Origin: Ceratobasidium sp. AG-K
Taxonomy: Eukaryota > Basidiomycota > Agaricomycetes > Cantharellales > Ceratobasidiaceae
Length of the DNA stretch: 64,000 nt
Direction of reading: 5' to 3'
NCBI GenBank assembly: GCA_037039685.1
Contig: JAWNGF010000013.1
Span: 1,075,001-1,139,000 of the forward strand
The notes under the pieces are model-generated. The model saw only the letters and a program-made list of their open reading frames with translations, had not been told where the DNA came from and did not search any database. Position numbers and translations under genes: made by a program. Shown one piece after another: positions 11,660 through 22,075 of this stretch. Numbering within the stretch: position 1 is the stretch's first letter; each line of letters opens with the position of its first letter.

Positions 11660-11769
11660 GCTTTGAATTCAGGTCAAATTCAGTCGGTAGATGCTTTAAT
11701 GCCAGTGGGTGGAGGTGGTCGGGCTTGTAGCGAGTGGGGGTGGCGACCCAAGGCATTTGTTCTATGAAT

Positions 11770-11796
11770 GGCCGAGCTGGCCGAGCTGGCCGAGCT
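11770..11796. repeat. Tandem repeat, 3 x 9 bp (GGCCGAGCT)
   Basis: Three exact head-to-tail copies of GGCCGAGCT lie about 110 bp upstream of the paralogue A start, in its probable promoter or leader. They may bind a factor or be a slippage-prone minisatellite. Confidence 0.7.
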
Positions 11797-13060
11797 GCTG
11801 GCGCTGAACAGGAGCGGTGTTTCCATGAAGTGACGTCAGTGTTCAATTGAAATTGATTCAGTGGTACATTCGCGTTGGGTGGTTCTTGAGTCTTCGGCCA
11901 TTAGTTGTAAGTATATGCACGTCGAGAGAAATCCCAGAGTGGCAAAACGCCATAGGCCCTCCGCCTATTATACACGCTGCATTTATGCTCCCTCTTGTTG
12001 ATAACCATGTGCTTAGGCCTTGACAGTTCTCAAAATCAGGATGGCACAGATCTGACGTCAATATCTACAACCGGTGCTTAGAACGTTGCGCCACATCACT
12101 CCAATCTCGAGCTCGCGTGGCAAGTGGCGCAAACGAAAACGAAGCATTTATGATCGGCGCTTAGAGATGATCGTATTGGGGTATAAAGCTCCCAGGGTAT
12201 CACTGCAACATTGGCGGGCTAACGTGGCAGAAGGTTATAGTCATGGGATAGGATCGGTTACTGTAACACAGAAGTATGTAGGACCTTAATTCCAGTGTAA
12301 GCCCATAATTGGGTTCATTTCTAATAGGAGGGGCAGCCCTTCCAATTACAGCTTGGCTGGTCCTCCGGCAAACAGCCACATCGCGCATCGGGGGTTGACC
12401 GGTGATAATCAGGCCCAGTGTAGATGTAAGCATGTTTGGCATGCCAGAATCACTGACAAACTCACAGATGATTCTCCCTTGTCACTTTCACAATATCAGT
12501 ATCTACACACATGCTCGTTCTCCCCCGCTTGGGATATTGGTCGACACCACGCTATGGTCCTCATCGGCCAAACCCCCACTTCTGAATAGCAGCAGAAGTG
12601 GGACCGCTATGAAGATAACATATAGAAGCTGTGCGCATGCGCGGCAAACGTATCAGCTAAGAGGGAACAAAAATCCTGCTATTTTCTATGATCCCCACCC
12701 TTCCACGTATACGGGATTATTCGCAATGATAATCGCCCAGGCGCCAATCGCGCTTCTGCAATTAATCTTGGGATATAAAAGTATTAGTACAGCTCCATAG
12801 AACCGAAGCCAAGACCAAGGAACGAAGAAATGAGCGTGTGTATGCACCAACAATAAAACAAGAAAGTGAACAAAAAGAGTGATATATTCGCGCGATGAAA
12901 TCCCAATCCTGAAATGTATGAAACGTGCAAGTGTCGCGTAGGCTTCAAGATTGAAGCCGTCTATCCGGGAAGGGTTCAGTAGCCTAAACATACCATGGGA
13001 ATTAGCATCGGGCTTGACCAAACCGTGCGTCACGTACCTGACGGTAGTTTGGCGGTAACA
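11797..13060. other. Intergenic region between membrane protein genes A and B
   Basis: I see no supported gene. The part at about 12800-12960 (3' flank of B) resembles 15895-16080 (3' flank of C), including a shared GCACCA(A/G)CAATAAAACAAGAA segment. The B/C duplication therefore extends past the coding region. Confidence 0.5.
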
Positions 13061-14651
13061 TCATCTCTGTAGACTCACAGAGCTCGTGGCGCTCACTGGA
13101 CCCCAGTCCCTATACTAAACATCAGTTTTATGAGCCCCCACACGAACAAAACACTTACTGAGGCCGTTCGGGCACATGCATTCTCGAAGATGTCAATTCC
13201 TCTTCGCTCATATTTCTCCTTGTGTTGATTGGTTGGACCCGTGGTGGAAGTCCTTTGCGGTTGAGCGGGGGAACCCTCTCGGTGACTGTGGCCACGAACT
13301 GGGATTGAGTTTGCGGATAGGGTGTAACATGTGCTGGCTGTTGCGTGCTCCATTCCAGTCCGCGACCCGTAACGTAGCCGGCAGGAGGAACATCATATGG
13401 CTTCGCCTCTGCTCCTATCAAGTCCACAGGCTCCGAGTTCCGCCTCCTCTTACGCATGAGCCACCACACGAGTCCGATAATCCAAGCAAGTCCAATGACT
13501 ACACCGCAAATCGCCCCGGCGATAACAGGCGCCTTGGATTTTCCACCAGTATTACTTCGTAGCACCTCACTAGCACTAGATTGCCACACCTCAATGTAAT
13601 CCACATCGAGGAATTTGCCTCCGTCAGTGTTGATCACTGTAAGATCATGCGTTCCCGGGCCAAGGCCGTCGGCATAATACTGCGCAGGCCGTGAGGTTAA
13701 TAGGTTAATAATATCAAGGGAGAAAAGCGCACCATCAGAACACGTGAGTGATATCCGTTTGTCGAACCGTTCAGTGGGACTGAGTTATGATCGTCAATTT
13801 GAACACTGAACATTCCATGATCGTCGAGCGTCCCGGCGTAAAAGTAGACCGCGTTGCCTTCGAATGTGACAGAGGCCTTAGCTCCACCGACATTTGTAAG
13901 GCTACCCAAGCCAGAAAGTTGAGGTGCTGTCCGGCAAGGCCGAGGTGGGAGCAGAGACTTACTGTTCCGTCCTGTCAAAGTAATCACCAACGTAAATACT
14001 ATCCGTACCCCACTGTGAGACATCGCTATAATTCCAGCGAGAATCGTCGATAGTGAGTTTTTTGGACGGACTGCGAAACATATGGTCGGTAATCGAATAC
14101 CATGTGGAGTGGTGTCACTTACGCTGGGTCATTGGATGTCCATGTTATAAAGTCAATGTCAACAGACAGCTTTGAGGTGTCGGTCCCAGGGTCGTTTGTG
14201 AGCACAACCGTATGGAGTCCATCCTTGAGGTCGGTCTTTGCAAACAGAGGCTATCGAGGAATAAGCCTACCGGGAAGTACTGATATAAATCTGATGCACC
14301 ACTTGATACACTCCATCCACGCCGTTTGCCTCGGGCGCATACCCATCGAACCTCTGCGACTGGTCGTTGTCGACAGTAACAATGTAATGACCGTGGTTGC
14401 CTCGTTTGGCTCCAAAGATGTAAATGGCAGTGCCGTTGAACGTAATCGACGCCTATGTAGAATAAACTAAACACGATCGCGCACTATGAAACTGTAGCGC
14501 ATACCTGAGACCCATCCGTGTAGCTGGAGTGGAAAGTACGCCCCTGATATCGGTCTGTGTTTGGATCGGTCTTGGAATTATACGAGTCGGTCCATTGTCC
14601 CTTGTAGGTGATAAGGGGTGAGATATCGTCTACAGTTACGTTGTAGGGCAT
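13061..14651 (-). CDS. Single-pass membrane protein with two beta-rich ectodomain modules, paralogue B (truncated C-terminus)
   Basis: Starts at ATG 14651 (MPYNVTVDDISPLITYKGQW). Exons joined by GT-AG introns encode module 1 (ASITFNGTAIYIFGAKRGNHG, DFITWTSNDPA), module 2 (LTIDDSRWNYSDVSQWGTDS, AVYFYAGTLDDHGMFSVQ, HDLTVINTDGG) and a TM helix (PVIAGAICGVVIGLAWIIGL, then VWWLMRKRRRN). A shorter cytosolic tail than C follows. Compared with C, the last exons shift by one base just after DWGPVSATSS, so the tail ends early at 13061-13063; C continues through LPPDYNQATEPFP. That shift is a real truncation or one missing base. Upstream, a hydrophobic ATG-led exon near 14808 and a shared ITGLLPTT leader directly before this ATG suggest the true start may be further 5'. 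Function is unknown; a surface protein is inferred. Confidence 0.7.
14141..14468. repeat. Near-identical block shared by paralogues B and C (B copy)
   Basis: Exon and intron sequence alike match 17447-17764 with only about ten differences that I can count, whereas the TM and tail parts of the two genes differ strongly. This points to recent gene conversion or a patchy duplication. Confidence 0.65.
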
Positions 14652-16076
14652 GGTAGTTGGCAGTAAACCAGTTATCTGCCAGATCTAGGATTACGCAGAA
14701 TTAGCACCAATTACTACCTGGGCTAATTGGGCCTAACCTGAAAGGCGGAACAATTAGTAGTGCACTTGGCACGTCAAGAAGATCTAGAGGGGTGGTGAAG
14801 AGGGACATGTTGCTACTAGCTTTTTAATCTCAGTGGCCGCTCATCCTGTGAGAAGAGCCAGTGATATGTTCTAATTAGGCAAACATTGTGCATCGCCTCT
14901 CGTGATCAAGCGCCCTCCGCTTCGATTTATTGTGATGGCGACAACGCTGCCTCTGGTACGTGACATGATTAGAAGAAAGGTGCCTGCGAGAATCAAGTGA
15001 TCTAATCTTGCTACCCCATGAATCCTTTGTTCGATTACAAGAACACACTTTCTCTCCCATGTATGCGGATAAGCTTCCAACAATCACCACATCCCAAATT
15101 AATCATGTCAGAACCAGTGATAAATCACAGAAGCTCAGGGGGACCTAGGAGTCCTTATCCCATTGATCCCTCTGCGGGAGAAATGGTTTCATAGATGCAG
15201 TCGCAAAAGGCGGGGGATGGAAGGCGACGAAAAGAGCGCTGGGACAGACCAGCATGTACTTGTTCAATTTCCGACCCCGACGATCGAGGATGGCCGGAGA
15301 ATCATATCCATTCCGATTCCGATTCGTCGTAATTTGGATTCACGATGAGACTTGGGTGCAGACTTACTAGCTCAATCACCGTGATGAACCCGGTCAGAAC
15401 CACTTTTTCGGCCAGGACTGTTCGCCCGAATGGAAAACTACAACAAGCCCGGCGAGCCTGCATGTGAATAGGAGGACAGACAATAGCCTGCATGAGAAAG
15501 GAAGCAAGCCGAGGGCGGAGTGAACTCACCCGCCGGAAGATAAGTCATGTGAAGTGGGAGAAGAATGAGAGGGCTCGAGGGATGAGCTTCGAGTCAAGTG
15601 GAACAGTCCGAGTCAGCGTCAATAGCACTCCGTGCCGTGTGCGCAATATAGCTGAGACCCATGAGAGTATCACGGCGAACGACCTGGTTTACGGCAGATA
15701 ACCGCCGCATACAGGCGAATTTCCCCAATACTTCAACCTAGGTGGGTCGAATGCACATGACCACTAATATAAGAAGCCAGGCACCCCACCATGAGCATCA
15801 CCATGAATGTAGAACGTGCGGTTTTGACGTGAGTATCGCAATCGTCGTATGATCAGTCAACGGACAATGCCCCCATTATGTTTGGTATTGGGGAAATACA
15901 GTTCCATTGAACCAAAGCTATGGTCGAAGCAAAATACAACAAAAACGTAAAGAATAAATGAATGTGTGATGCACCAGCAATAAAACAAGAAGATAAATAA
16001 AAGAGAAAAATGCTGGTATGAATGAAACCGGTGACCCAAGATACGTGAAAGATGAGACTGTCGTGCGAGTTTAAGA
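14652..16076. other. Intergenic region between membrane protein genes B and C
   Basis: No supported gene. The first ~170 bp may hold an upstream exon of B (ATG-led hydrophobic frame near 14808). The open frames between 14871 and 15701 lack motifs and splice partners. The last ~180 bp repeat the 3' flank of B. Confidence 0.4.
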
Positions 16077-17947
16077 CTAGGACCGTCTGGCGGGGAAAGG
16101 CTCGGTAGCCTGGACGAACCGCAAGAGTTAGCACGAGACCTCACCAGATCATACGTTACGTACCTGATTGTAGTCTGGTGGAAGCATCCCCGTATACTCG
16201 GTATCGCTCGTGTCGCTCACCGGACCCCAATCCCTACATCAAATCTTAGTCCGCTGAGCGTCTACGCAGAACAGAAACTTACTGAGGCCGTTCAGGCACT
16301 TGCATCCTTGAAACCCTCAATTCCTCTTCGGTCATCTCTCCCCTGGTGCCAGTCGCTTGTACCTGCGGCGGGCGAGCTTTGGGATTCGGTGGGGGAACCA
16401 TCTCGGTGACCGTATCTGGTTCGTCGGCTTGCGTGAGCGTACTGAGGGGTTGGTGGTTCACCGATGGACGTGTAGGACCACCGTAGCTAGAGGGCGCGCC
16501 ACTCGAAGAGCCACCACCGGACCCGCTGACCGAGCTCGGAGGGTACATACTCATCGGGTATGCCGACTGGGTTTGGGTCTGGGTAAAGGACGCGGTATAT
16601 GCTGGGTCGTTCGCCCACGGCTGGTTCTGTTGTTGCTGTGTGTTCCATCCTGGCCCTCCGCTCGCGCCGTAACCGGCAGGAGGAGCATCGTATGGCTTCG
16701 CTTCGGCCCCCAACAAGTCCGCAGGCTCCGAGTTCCGCTTCCTCCTGCGCATGAGCCACCACACAAGTGCGATGAGCCACGCGGCTCCAATCACCACACC
16801 ACAAATCGTTCCGGCGATAATAGGCGTCTTGGCTTTTCCACCAGGGTTATCTTGCGACGCCTCACTGGAACTGGATTGCACAACGTCAATGTAATCCACA
16901 TCAAGGTATTTGCCCCCTTCCGTGTTGATTACTGTAAGTTTGTGCGTACCCGAGCCGAGGCCATCGGCATAGTACTGCCCAGGTCGTTAGGGTACTTGAT
17001 CAATAGCAGAATGAGAGAAAAACGTACCAACAGAACACGCGGATGATATCCAACCGAGGAACCGTTTAGGCTGACCGGGCTATGGTCGTTGACTTGAACA
17101 CTGAACATTCCATGGTCGTCGAGTGTTCCACCATAAAGGTAGACTGCACTGCCTTGGAATTCGACAGAGGTTGTAGCTCCGCCAGTATTTGTGAGGCTAT
17201 CCAAGGGAATGCATTGAGCTGCTGCCCGGCAAGGCCGAGGTACAGGTAGGGGCTCACTGTTCTGTGTTGTTCAAGTAATCAATAACATATTTGCTATCCG
17301 TACCCCACTGTGAGGCGATGGTGTAGTTCCAGTGATAGTCGTCGATGGTGATGTTTTTAGACGGACTGCGAAACATGTACGTCAGTAATCCAGTACCACG
17401 CAGAGTGGCGTCACTTACGTTGGATCATTGGATGTCCACGTTATGAAATCAATGTCAACATACGGCTTTGAGGTGTCGGTCCCAGGGTCGTTTGTGAGCA
17501 CAACCGTATGGAGTCCATCCTTGAGATCGGTCTTTGCAAACAGAGGCTATCGAAGAATAAGCCTACCGGGAAGTACTGATATAAATCTGACGCACCACTT
17601 GGTACACTCCATCCACGCCGTTTGCCTCGGGTGCATACCCATCGAACCTCTGCGACTGGTCGTTGTCGACAGTAACAATGTAATGACCGTGGTTGCCTCG
17701 TTTGGCTCCAAAGATGTAAATGGCAGTGCCGTTGAACGTAATCGACGCCTATGTAGAATAAACTAAACACGATCACAAACAATGAAGCCGTAACACGCAC
17801 CTGAGACCCATCCGTCAAACTAGAGTGGAAAGTACGCCCCAGGTATCGACCAGTATTTGGATCAGCGGCAGTGTTGTACGCGTCAGTCCATTGTCCTTTC
17901 CATGTGATGAGAGGGGAGATGTCGTCTATGGTAACGTTGTAGGGCAT
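16077..17947 (-). CDS. Single-pass membrane protein with two beta-rich ectodomain modules, paralogue C
   Basis: Starts at ATG 17947 (MPYNVTIDDISPLITWKGQW). Short GT-AG introns join module 1 (TFNGTAIYIFGAKRGNHG, FDGYAPEANGVDGVYQV), module 2 (TIDDYHWNYTIASQWGTDS, AVYLYGGTLDDHGMFSVQ), a TM segment (TPIIAGTICGVVIGAAWLIA, then LVWWLMRRRKRN) and a long Gly/Ser/Pro-rich cytosolic tail. The tail ends in EEELRVSRMQVPERPQ, then DWGPVSDTSDTEYTG and ATEPFPARRS, with stop TAG at 16079-16077. It is the fullest member of the array and the reference for the damage in B. The predicted N-terminus has no obvious signal peptide, so a 5' exon beyond 17947 is possible. Function is unknown; surface localisation is inferred from the ectodomain, TM helix and basic stop-transfer order. 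Confidence 0.75.
17447..17764. repeat. Near-identical block shared by paralogues B and C (C copy)
   Basis: Partner of the block at 14141-14468. It covers the end of module 1 with two introns. Intron identity equals exon identity, so the similarity is recent and not due to selection on protein. Confidence 0.65.
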
Positions 17948-19231
17948 GGTGGTTAGCAGTAAACCAGTTATCTGCCGGGCCTGCGGTACCATAGTTAGCA
18001 CTAATTACTATCTGGACTAAACTAAGAATAATCCAACCTAACACAAGGGACAATTCCGAACGTACTCGGCACGTCAAAGAGGGAGGTGATGGAGGAGGAA
18101 AACGCTGGAACAACTTGCTGCCAACTCTTACGATGTGGGCCTCTCGGACAGAAGAACCAGTGATGCGCCCTGATTGGTTGGAGCTTGGAGCAACATGATG
18201 CTTCTCAAGCGCCCGCCTCATAAATTTGTCATGATGGTGTCAGAGGTTGTCCGTTGGAGATTGCTGTGGTGTATCCACTCTGTCTCCCGGCACCGCAAAA
18301 ACCTTTTGGGGCTCTGCAACGGCCTCGAGGCAGTCCGGCGGCTTGATCCAATTAGTTAATAAATTAACTTGGACCTGGCAACGTCACAATCGGGCGAGAG
18401 CTCACGTGGAACAATTCAGTGACGGGATGCAACGGCTCCCACGATTGTTCTAAGGGTTGGGTTTGACAAAACCAATACCGATAAGCAATTAAAAAAGACT
18501 GGGCGTACTGGGGATCGAACCCAGGGCCGTAGAATGTGCTAGCCGTTGGTGGTCCCAGTAGAATGTGTCTCTGGTTAGGACGACCGCACATTCCGCCGAG
18601 TGGTGCGAGGCCTCTTACCGGCCGTAGGCCGCGTGATCGCTCCCGTAACCACTCGCACTTGAGATAGGAATCGGCGCGACAAACACGGCCAACCTAGATT
18701 GTCGTCGCTCCTACAGCATGCACAGCCTATTCATCCGTGATGCTGGGGTATTGGGGAATACACTCGAGGCATGTGGTCCCTATACACTTGCTCGTACTTG
18801 CGGCCACCGGCTGGGTGGGGCAAACGGCCTCGTAACTTATCAGTCTACACGCCAGGTGCCCGACCTCTCCTTGCACAAAATCCACCGCGGGGCCGACAAC
18901 GTATATACACAACGGACCTGTTGTTTCTTGCTTATGGCCTCGCAGACTACCTTTGCACTCGGCAAGCGCCACGCTGGGTCTGATAAAGCAACTGGGGTGA
19001 TTGCTTTGGGGTAAAGGTACAATTGTTCATTTCCACACAACCAACTAGTTTACAAGATTTGCCTTAAAACGGCGTTTCCAGCAGTCATGAGCAGATACTG
19101 GAGCATGACGCTTGGAACTGCTAAAATCACAGGGCTACATCGCTGCAGCGAGGGTGAAGATTCAGCTCTGACAATTTCAATCACGCGCACGCAACGCAAA
19201 TTTAGCATCAAAGCCTCCGTCGTCCTAATAA
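17948..19231. other. Intergenic region, no supported gene
   Basis: This is the 5' flank of paralogue C and the upstream region of the tRNA gene. The open frames at 18364-18591 and 18718-19014 have no recognisable features. A B-box-like GGTTCGATCCC on the minus strand near 18505-18530 is noted but cannot be folded into a tRNA. Confidence 0.4.
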
Positions 19232-19338
19232 GGGCATATGGTGTAGTGGTATCACGCCTGATTTGCACTATCCTCGTTGATTCAGCGGGTGAAGTGACCG
19301 ATTTCAGGCGGTCCAGAGTTCGATCCTCTGTGTGTCCA
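19232..19338 (+). tRNA. tRNA-Ala (anticodon TGC) with a 35-nt intron
   Basis: The acceptor arms GGGCATA (19232-19238) and TGTGTCC (19331-19337) pair at all seven positions with G-T wobbles, and A follows as discriminator. The D arm is GTGTAGTGGTATCAC. The anticodon stem is CCTGA (19257-19261) with TCAGG (19304-19308), the loop is TTTGCA + T, and the anticodon TGC lies at 19264-19266. The T arm is CAGAG-TTCGATC-CTCTG. The intron 19268-19302 sits after position 37, the usual place in nuclear tRNAs. The spliced length is 72 nt. Confidence 0.9.
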
Positions 19339-19339
19339 A

Positions 19340-19345
19340 TTTTTT
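19340..19345 (+). terminator. RNA polymerase III terminator of the tRNA gene
   Basis: A run of six T starts two bases after the discriminator base, the standard Pol III stop signal. Confidence 0.8.
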
Positions 19346-19639
19346 CCCTTGTCAAACAATTTAGTTCACAAGGCCCAACCACACAGCTGAAGATTGAAAC
19401 GTTTGTCCATAGCTGCTGGACCATACAACCTTCTTGAAACAAACCTGCGTCTGTTATGTAAACTGGGCACGTATGCTGTATATACACCGCAAGTAAAGTC
19501 CAGGAAGCGTCCAGGAGTTCGCAAGCCCATGATTACCTCGCGGAAGGACAGGGGGGCAATGCGGGTGGGCACACAGCAAAAAAATACACAGAGGGGGCGA
19601 GTGAATTCTCGAAACAAAGCAAAGTAAAGATAAGTGAAC

Positions 19640-19660
19640 AAAAAAAAAAAAAAAAAAAAA
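19640..19660. repeat. Poly-A tract (21 A)
   Basis: Uninterrupted A run, about 300 bp after the tRNA gene. It may be the tail of an old retroposed copy or a plain homopolymer; no flanking target-site duplication was seen. Confidence 0.7.
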
Positions 19661-20580
19661 TAACAATGTGGAAGATGAATGGAGCCGGGATTATCTCCTG
19701 CCATCGTTTCAAAAATCAAAGTGTAATTCCCATTTTCACCTGTTACAGGCTGGGCGAAGCTCAATACCCAGAGTATCAAATGCATATAGTCTGGCAACAG
19801 TAACGTCAGTCAAGTGCTGAATCCGGATTCTGAGTTTCAGCCGCACGAGCCTGTTCCTGGCCTGTACAAAGGGCAGACTGCTAGACGATCAGCAAAAAAG
19901 TGTCGAGGTGCTCAAGCATTGACTTACCAAGGGCCTTTGCCTAACCGCGCCAAGAGACTCTGACAATGGATTGCGAATCAACAGGGGTGCTCCTACTCGA
20001 AGCTTGCGAGGTACTCTTTTCAAAAAGCTACAAACTGTTGGCATAAAAATCACTCTGTTCAATATACCTACAGCGCGCCATCTTTGCATCCTTCCTTGAT
20101 GGCTAGGTAAGGTTTGTCACAGGCTAAAAGGTCGTGGATCGTCTACAGACATATCAGAGCCGAATACAAGAGAAATGGGCTGTGCCTGCGCTCCTGTCCT
20201 GGAGATGACCTCGCGCGAGTAATTCAAGAGCAAGGCGCAGGGAACCTCTTGGAATAGAGGCCTGGGTAGCGAGGAGTTTAGATATTTCGGCCATGGTGGG
20301 GGACGGGTTGTGCGGCAGGTGGCTCCAAGAACATCCAGCCCGTTGAGAGTTGTTGTACCGTACGATCCTTTGCCATATTGTTGAATAGAGAAAGTATATC
20401 TACAAATAGGAAACTCTGTACCGGCAAGGAAGCGCCATAAGTTCGCCATGTTGGCGCAGGAGTCATGTACCAGGGTTTCTGTTCCGGAGACGATGGCTTC
20501 AACAACTTGGCAACACATCGCTTTGAACAATGGCAAATTTCATTTACAAGCTACGAGAGCACAAAGCTTAGACAACAAGA

Positions 20581-21702
20581 CTAGTCAGCGTACGGGTCAT
20601 CCTCTTCATCAGTTTCATGCTGATATCGACAAGCTCCGTGTACGCGGTTTGAATATCGTGCAAAGACATTGCACCCGTATCGGACTAGATACAGCTGGTA
20701 AGTGGATGCCGAAGACCTCTGGCTGTCGGCACTCACCGGGGGAAGGTCCAGATCATTACCCGCAACGATCGTTTCAAAGAGGTTGGGATCGTTTGCAAGA
20801 TCATCCCGAATACCCTTCGCATTAATCGGGCTCTGCCTAGTGACTGGCACCTGAGCGTCAACCCACTTTTCGTCGCGACGAGAGTCTTTCGCCTGGGTGT
20901 TTTCGTCCTCGCGACCAGCTCTCTGGACGAAGCGACCGATATTCTTCCCAGAGCTGGATGTACTTGCCTTTCTCGGTGCATGAGTCGCGACAATGCCTGA
21001 GGGCGGCCGTGGCGGTGGAAAACCTGGATCAAGAATAAGCTGCGATTGAAATCCGAGGCAAGAGAACTCTTACCCTATATTGCAGTGGCGACAAGTATTC
21101 TTCGGTCTGCATCTCAAGCTGCACGTTGTTCCAGCCACCATGTTGTTCTCGCCTATAGAATTCTTAGCTGAAACTTGTTGCAATAAACAATTGGCTTACA
21201 TGTGACGCTCAAGAGCAGAAACTGACAGGAGCCAAAAAATCCCATCAGAGTGCTTCTTCATGCCACTATGAAATAGGTGGCACTTTACACAGTTGAGAGA
21301 CTGACTATGGTGTTAGCAATAGCAGAGTCTCGTGAAATAAAACGCACATTCGTGGCCCGCTCGAGAGGAGCATAGAGAAAGCGCATGAATAACGCCCGCA
21401 TAATACCACAGGGAACTCCAAGGACGTCCAGCACCTTCTCGTCCCGCAACGGGCGGTCGTCCAACTGTTCACGCTCCACAGAAGCTTGTAGGGCGGCTTG
21501 ATCAGAGAGGGTCCCCATATTGGCGTTTAATGGAGCAAAGCTAGACGATGAAATAGGCACAGAGTTCGGGGGATCCCCATCCCGTCGAGCGGCTTTTGGT
21601 TTTCATGTACAGCTTCGGCGGGGGTTTCCTCTTCCTCTTCTTCTTCTACCTTTTCAAGCGTTACGTCGGCCATTCCTTGACGGACCGATTCGGGCTTGGT
21701 CC
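20581..21702 (-). CDS. Unrecognised gene, probably coding, uncertain model
   Basis: I do not recognise the product. Coding-like segments, 5' to 3' on the minus strand, are an acidic Glu run (GMADVTLEKVEEEEEEE), SVPISSSSFAPLNANMGTLS leading to RDEKVLDVLGVPCGIMRALFMRFL, then after a GT-AG intron SLNCVKCHLFHSGMKKHSDG and FWLLSVSALERHMREQ. A Pro/Ser-rich exon with GIRDDLANDPNLFETIVAG follows, and a last exon ends in DEEDDPYAD with stop TAG at 20581-20583. The CxxC near the middle could bind zinc. The join between the Glu-rich and SVPISSS parts (about 21580) needs one extra base, and the phase at about 21030 is ambiguous. The true start is not visible. A separate 140-codon frame at 20117-20536 (minus) may be a further exon. 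Function unknown. Confidence 0.4.
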
Positions 21703-22075
21703 TGAAGTGGGGTAAGCATCAATTAGAGAATGTGGGATGAGTACGAACCTCGGTGATCGTAATGCCGCACACCGGAATAGACTTGGTCTTTAAATACTGG
21801 CTAGTCTATACCGAGTCAGGGAAAGACCATGCAGATCAGGCGTGATGCCACCACACTATGCGCCCTTGATTAGGAGACCGGCGCCAGTTAATCTGATCTC
21901 CCAAACACACCGTAAGCGGCAATTACAAGATCCCCGTCGCACCTGGACACAAGTATAACTCACGAGCGGCAAAGCATAATTCATCGATAACATACTTTAC
22001 AAATAGATACATGTATCCGAGTGTCCCATCCAATCCATGGTATAGCAATACAAAGAGCGCATATAAATTTCACAT

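Noticed and set aside
18500..18560. tRNA-like T-arm on the minus strand (CTGGG-TTCGATC-CCCAG with a following T run)
   Set aside because: No matching acceptor or D arm could be found upstream at the proper distance; at best a tRNA remnant.
20117..20536. 140-codon minus-strand frame after the unknown gene
   Set aside because: A competing 76-codon frame on the same strand looks equally protein-like and no clear splice model joins either to the gene; left as a possible exon only.
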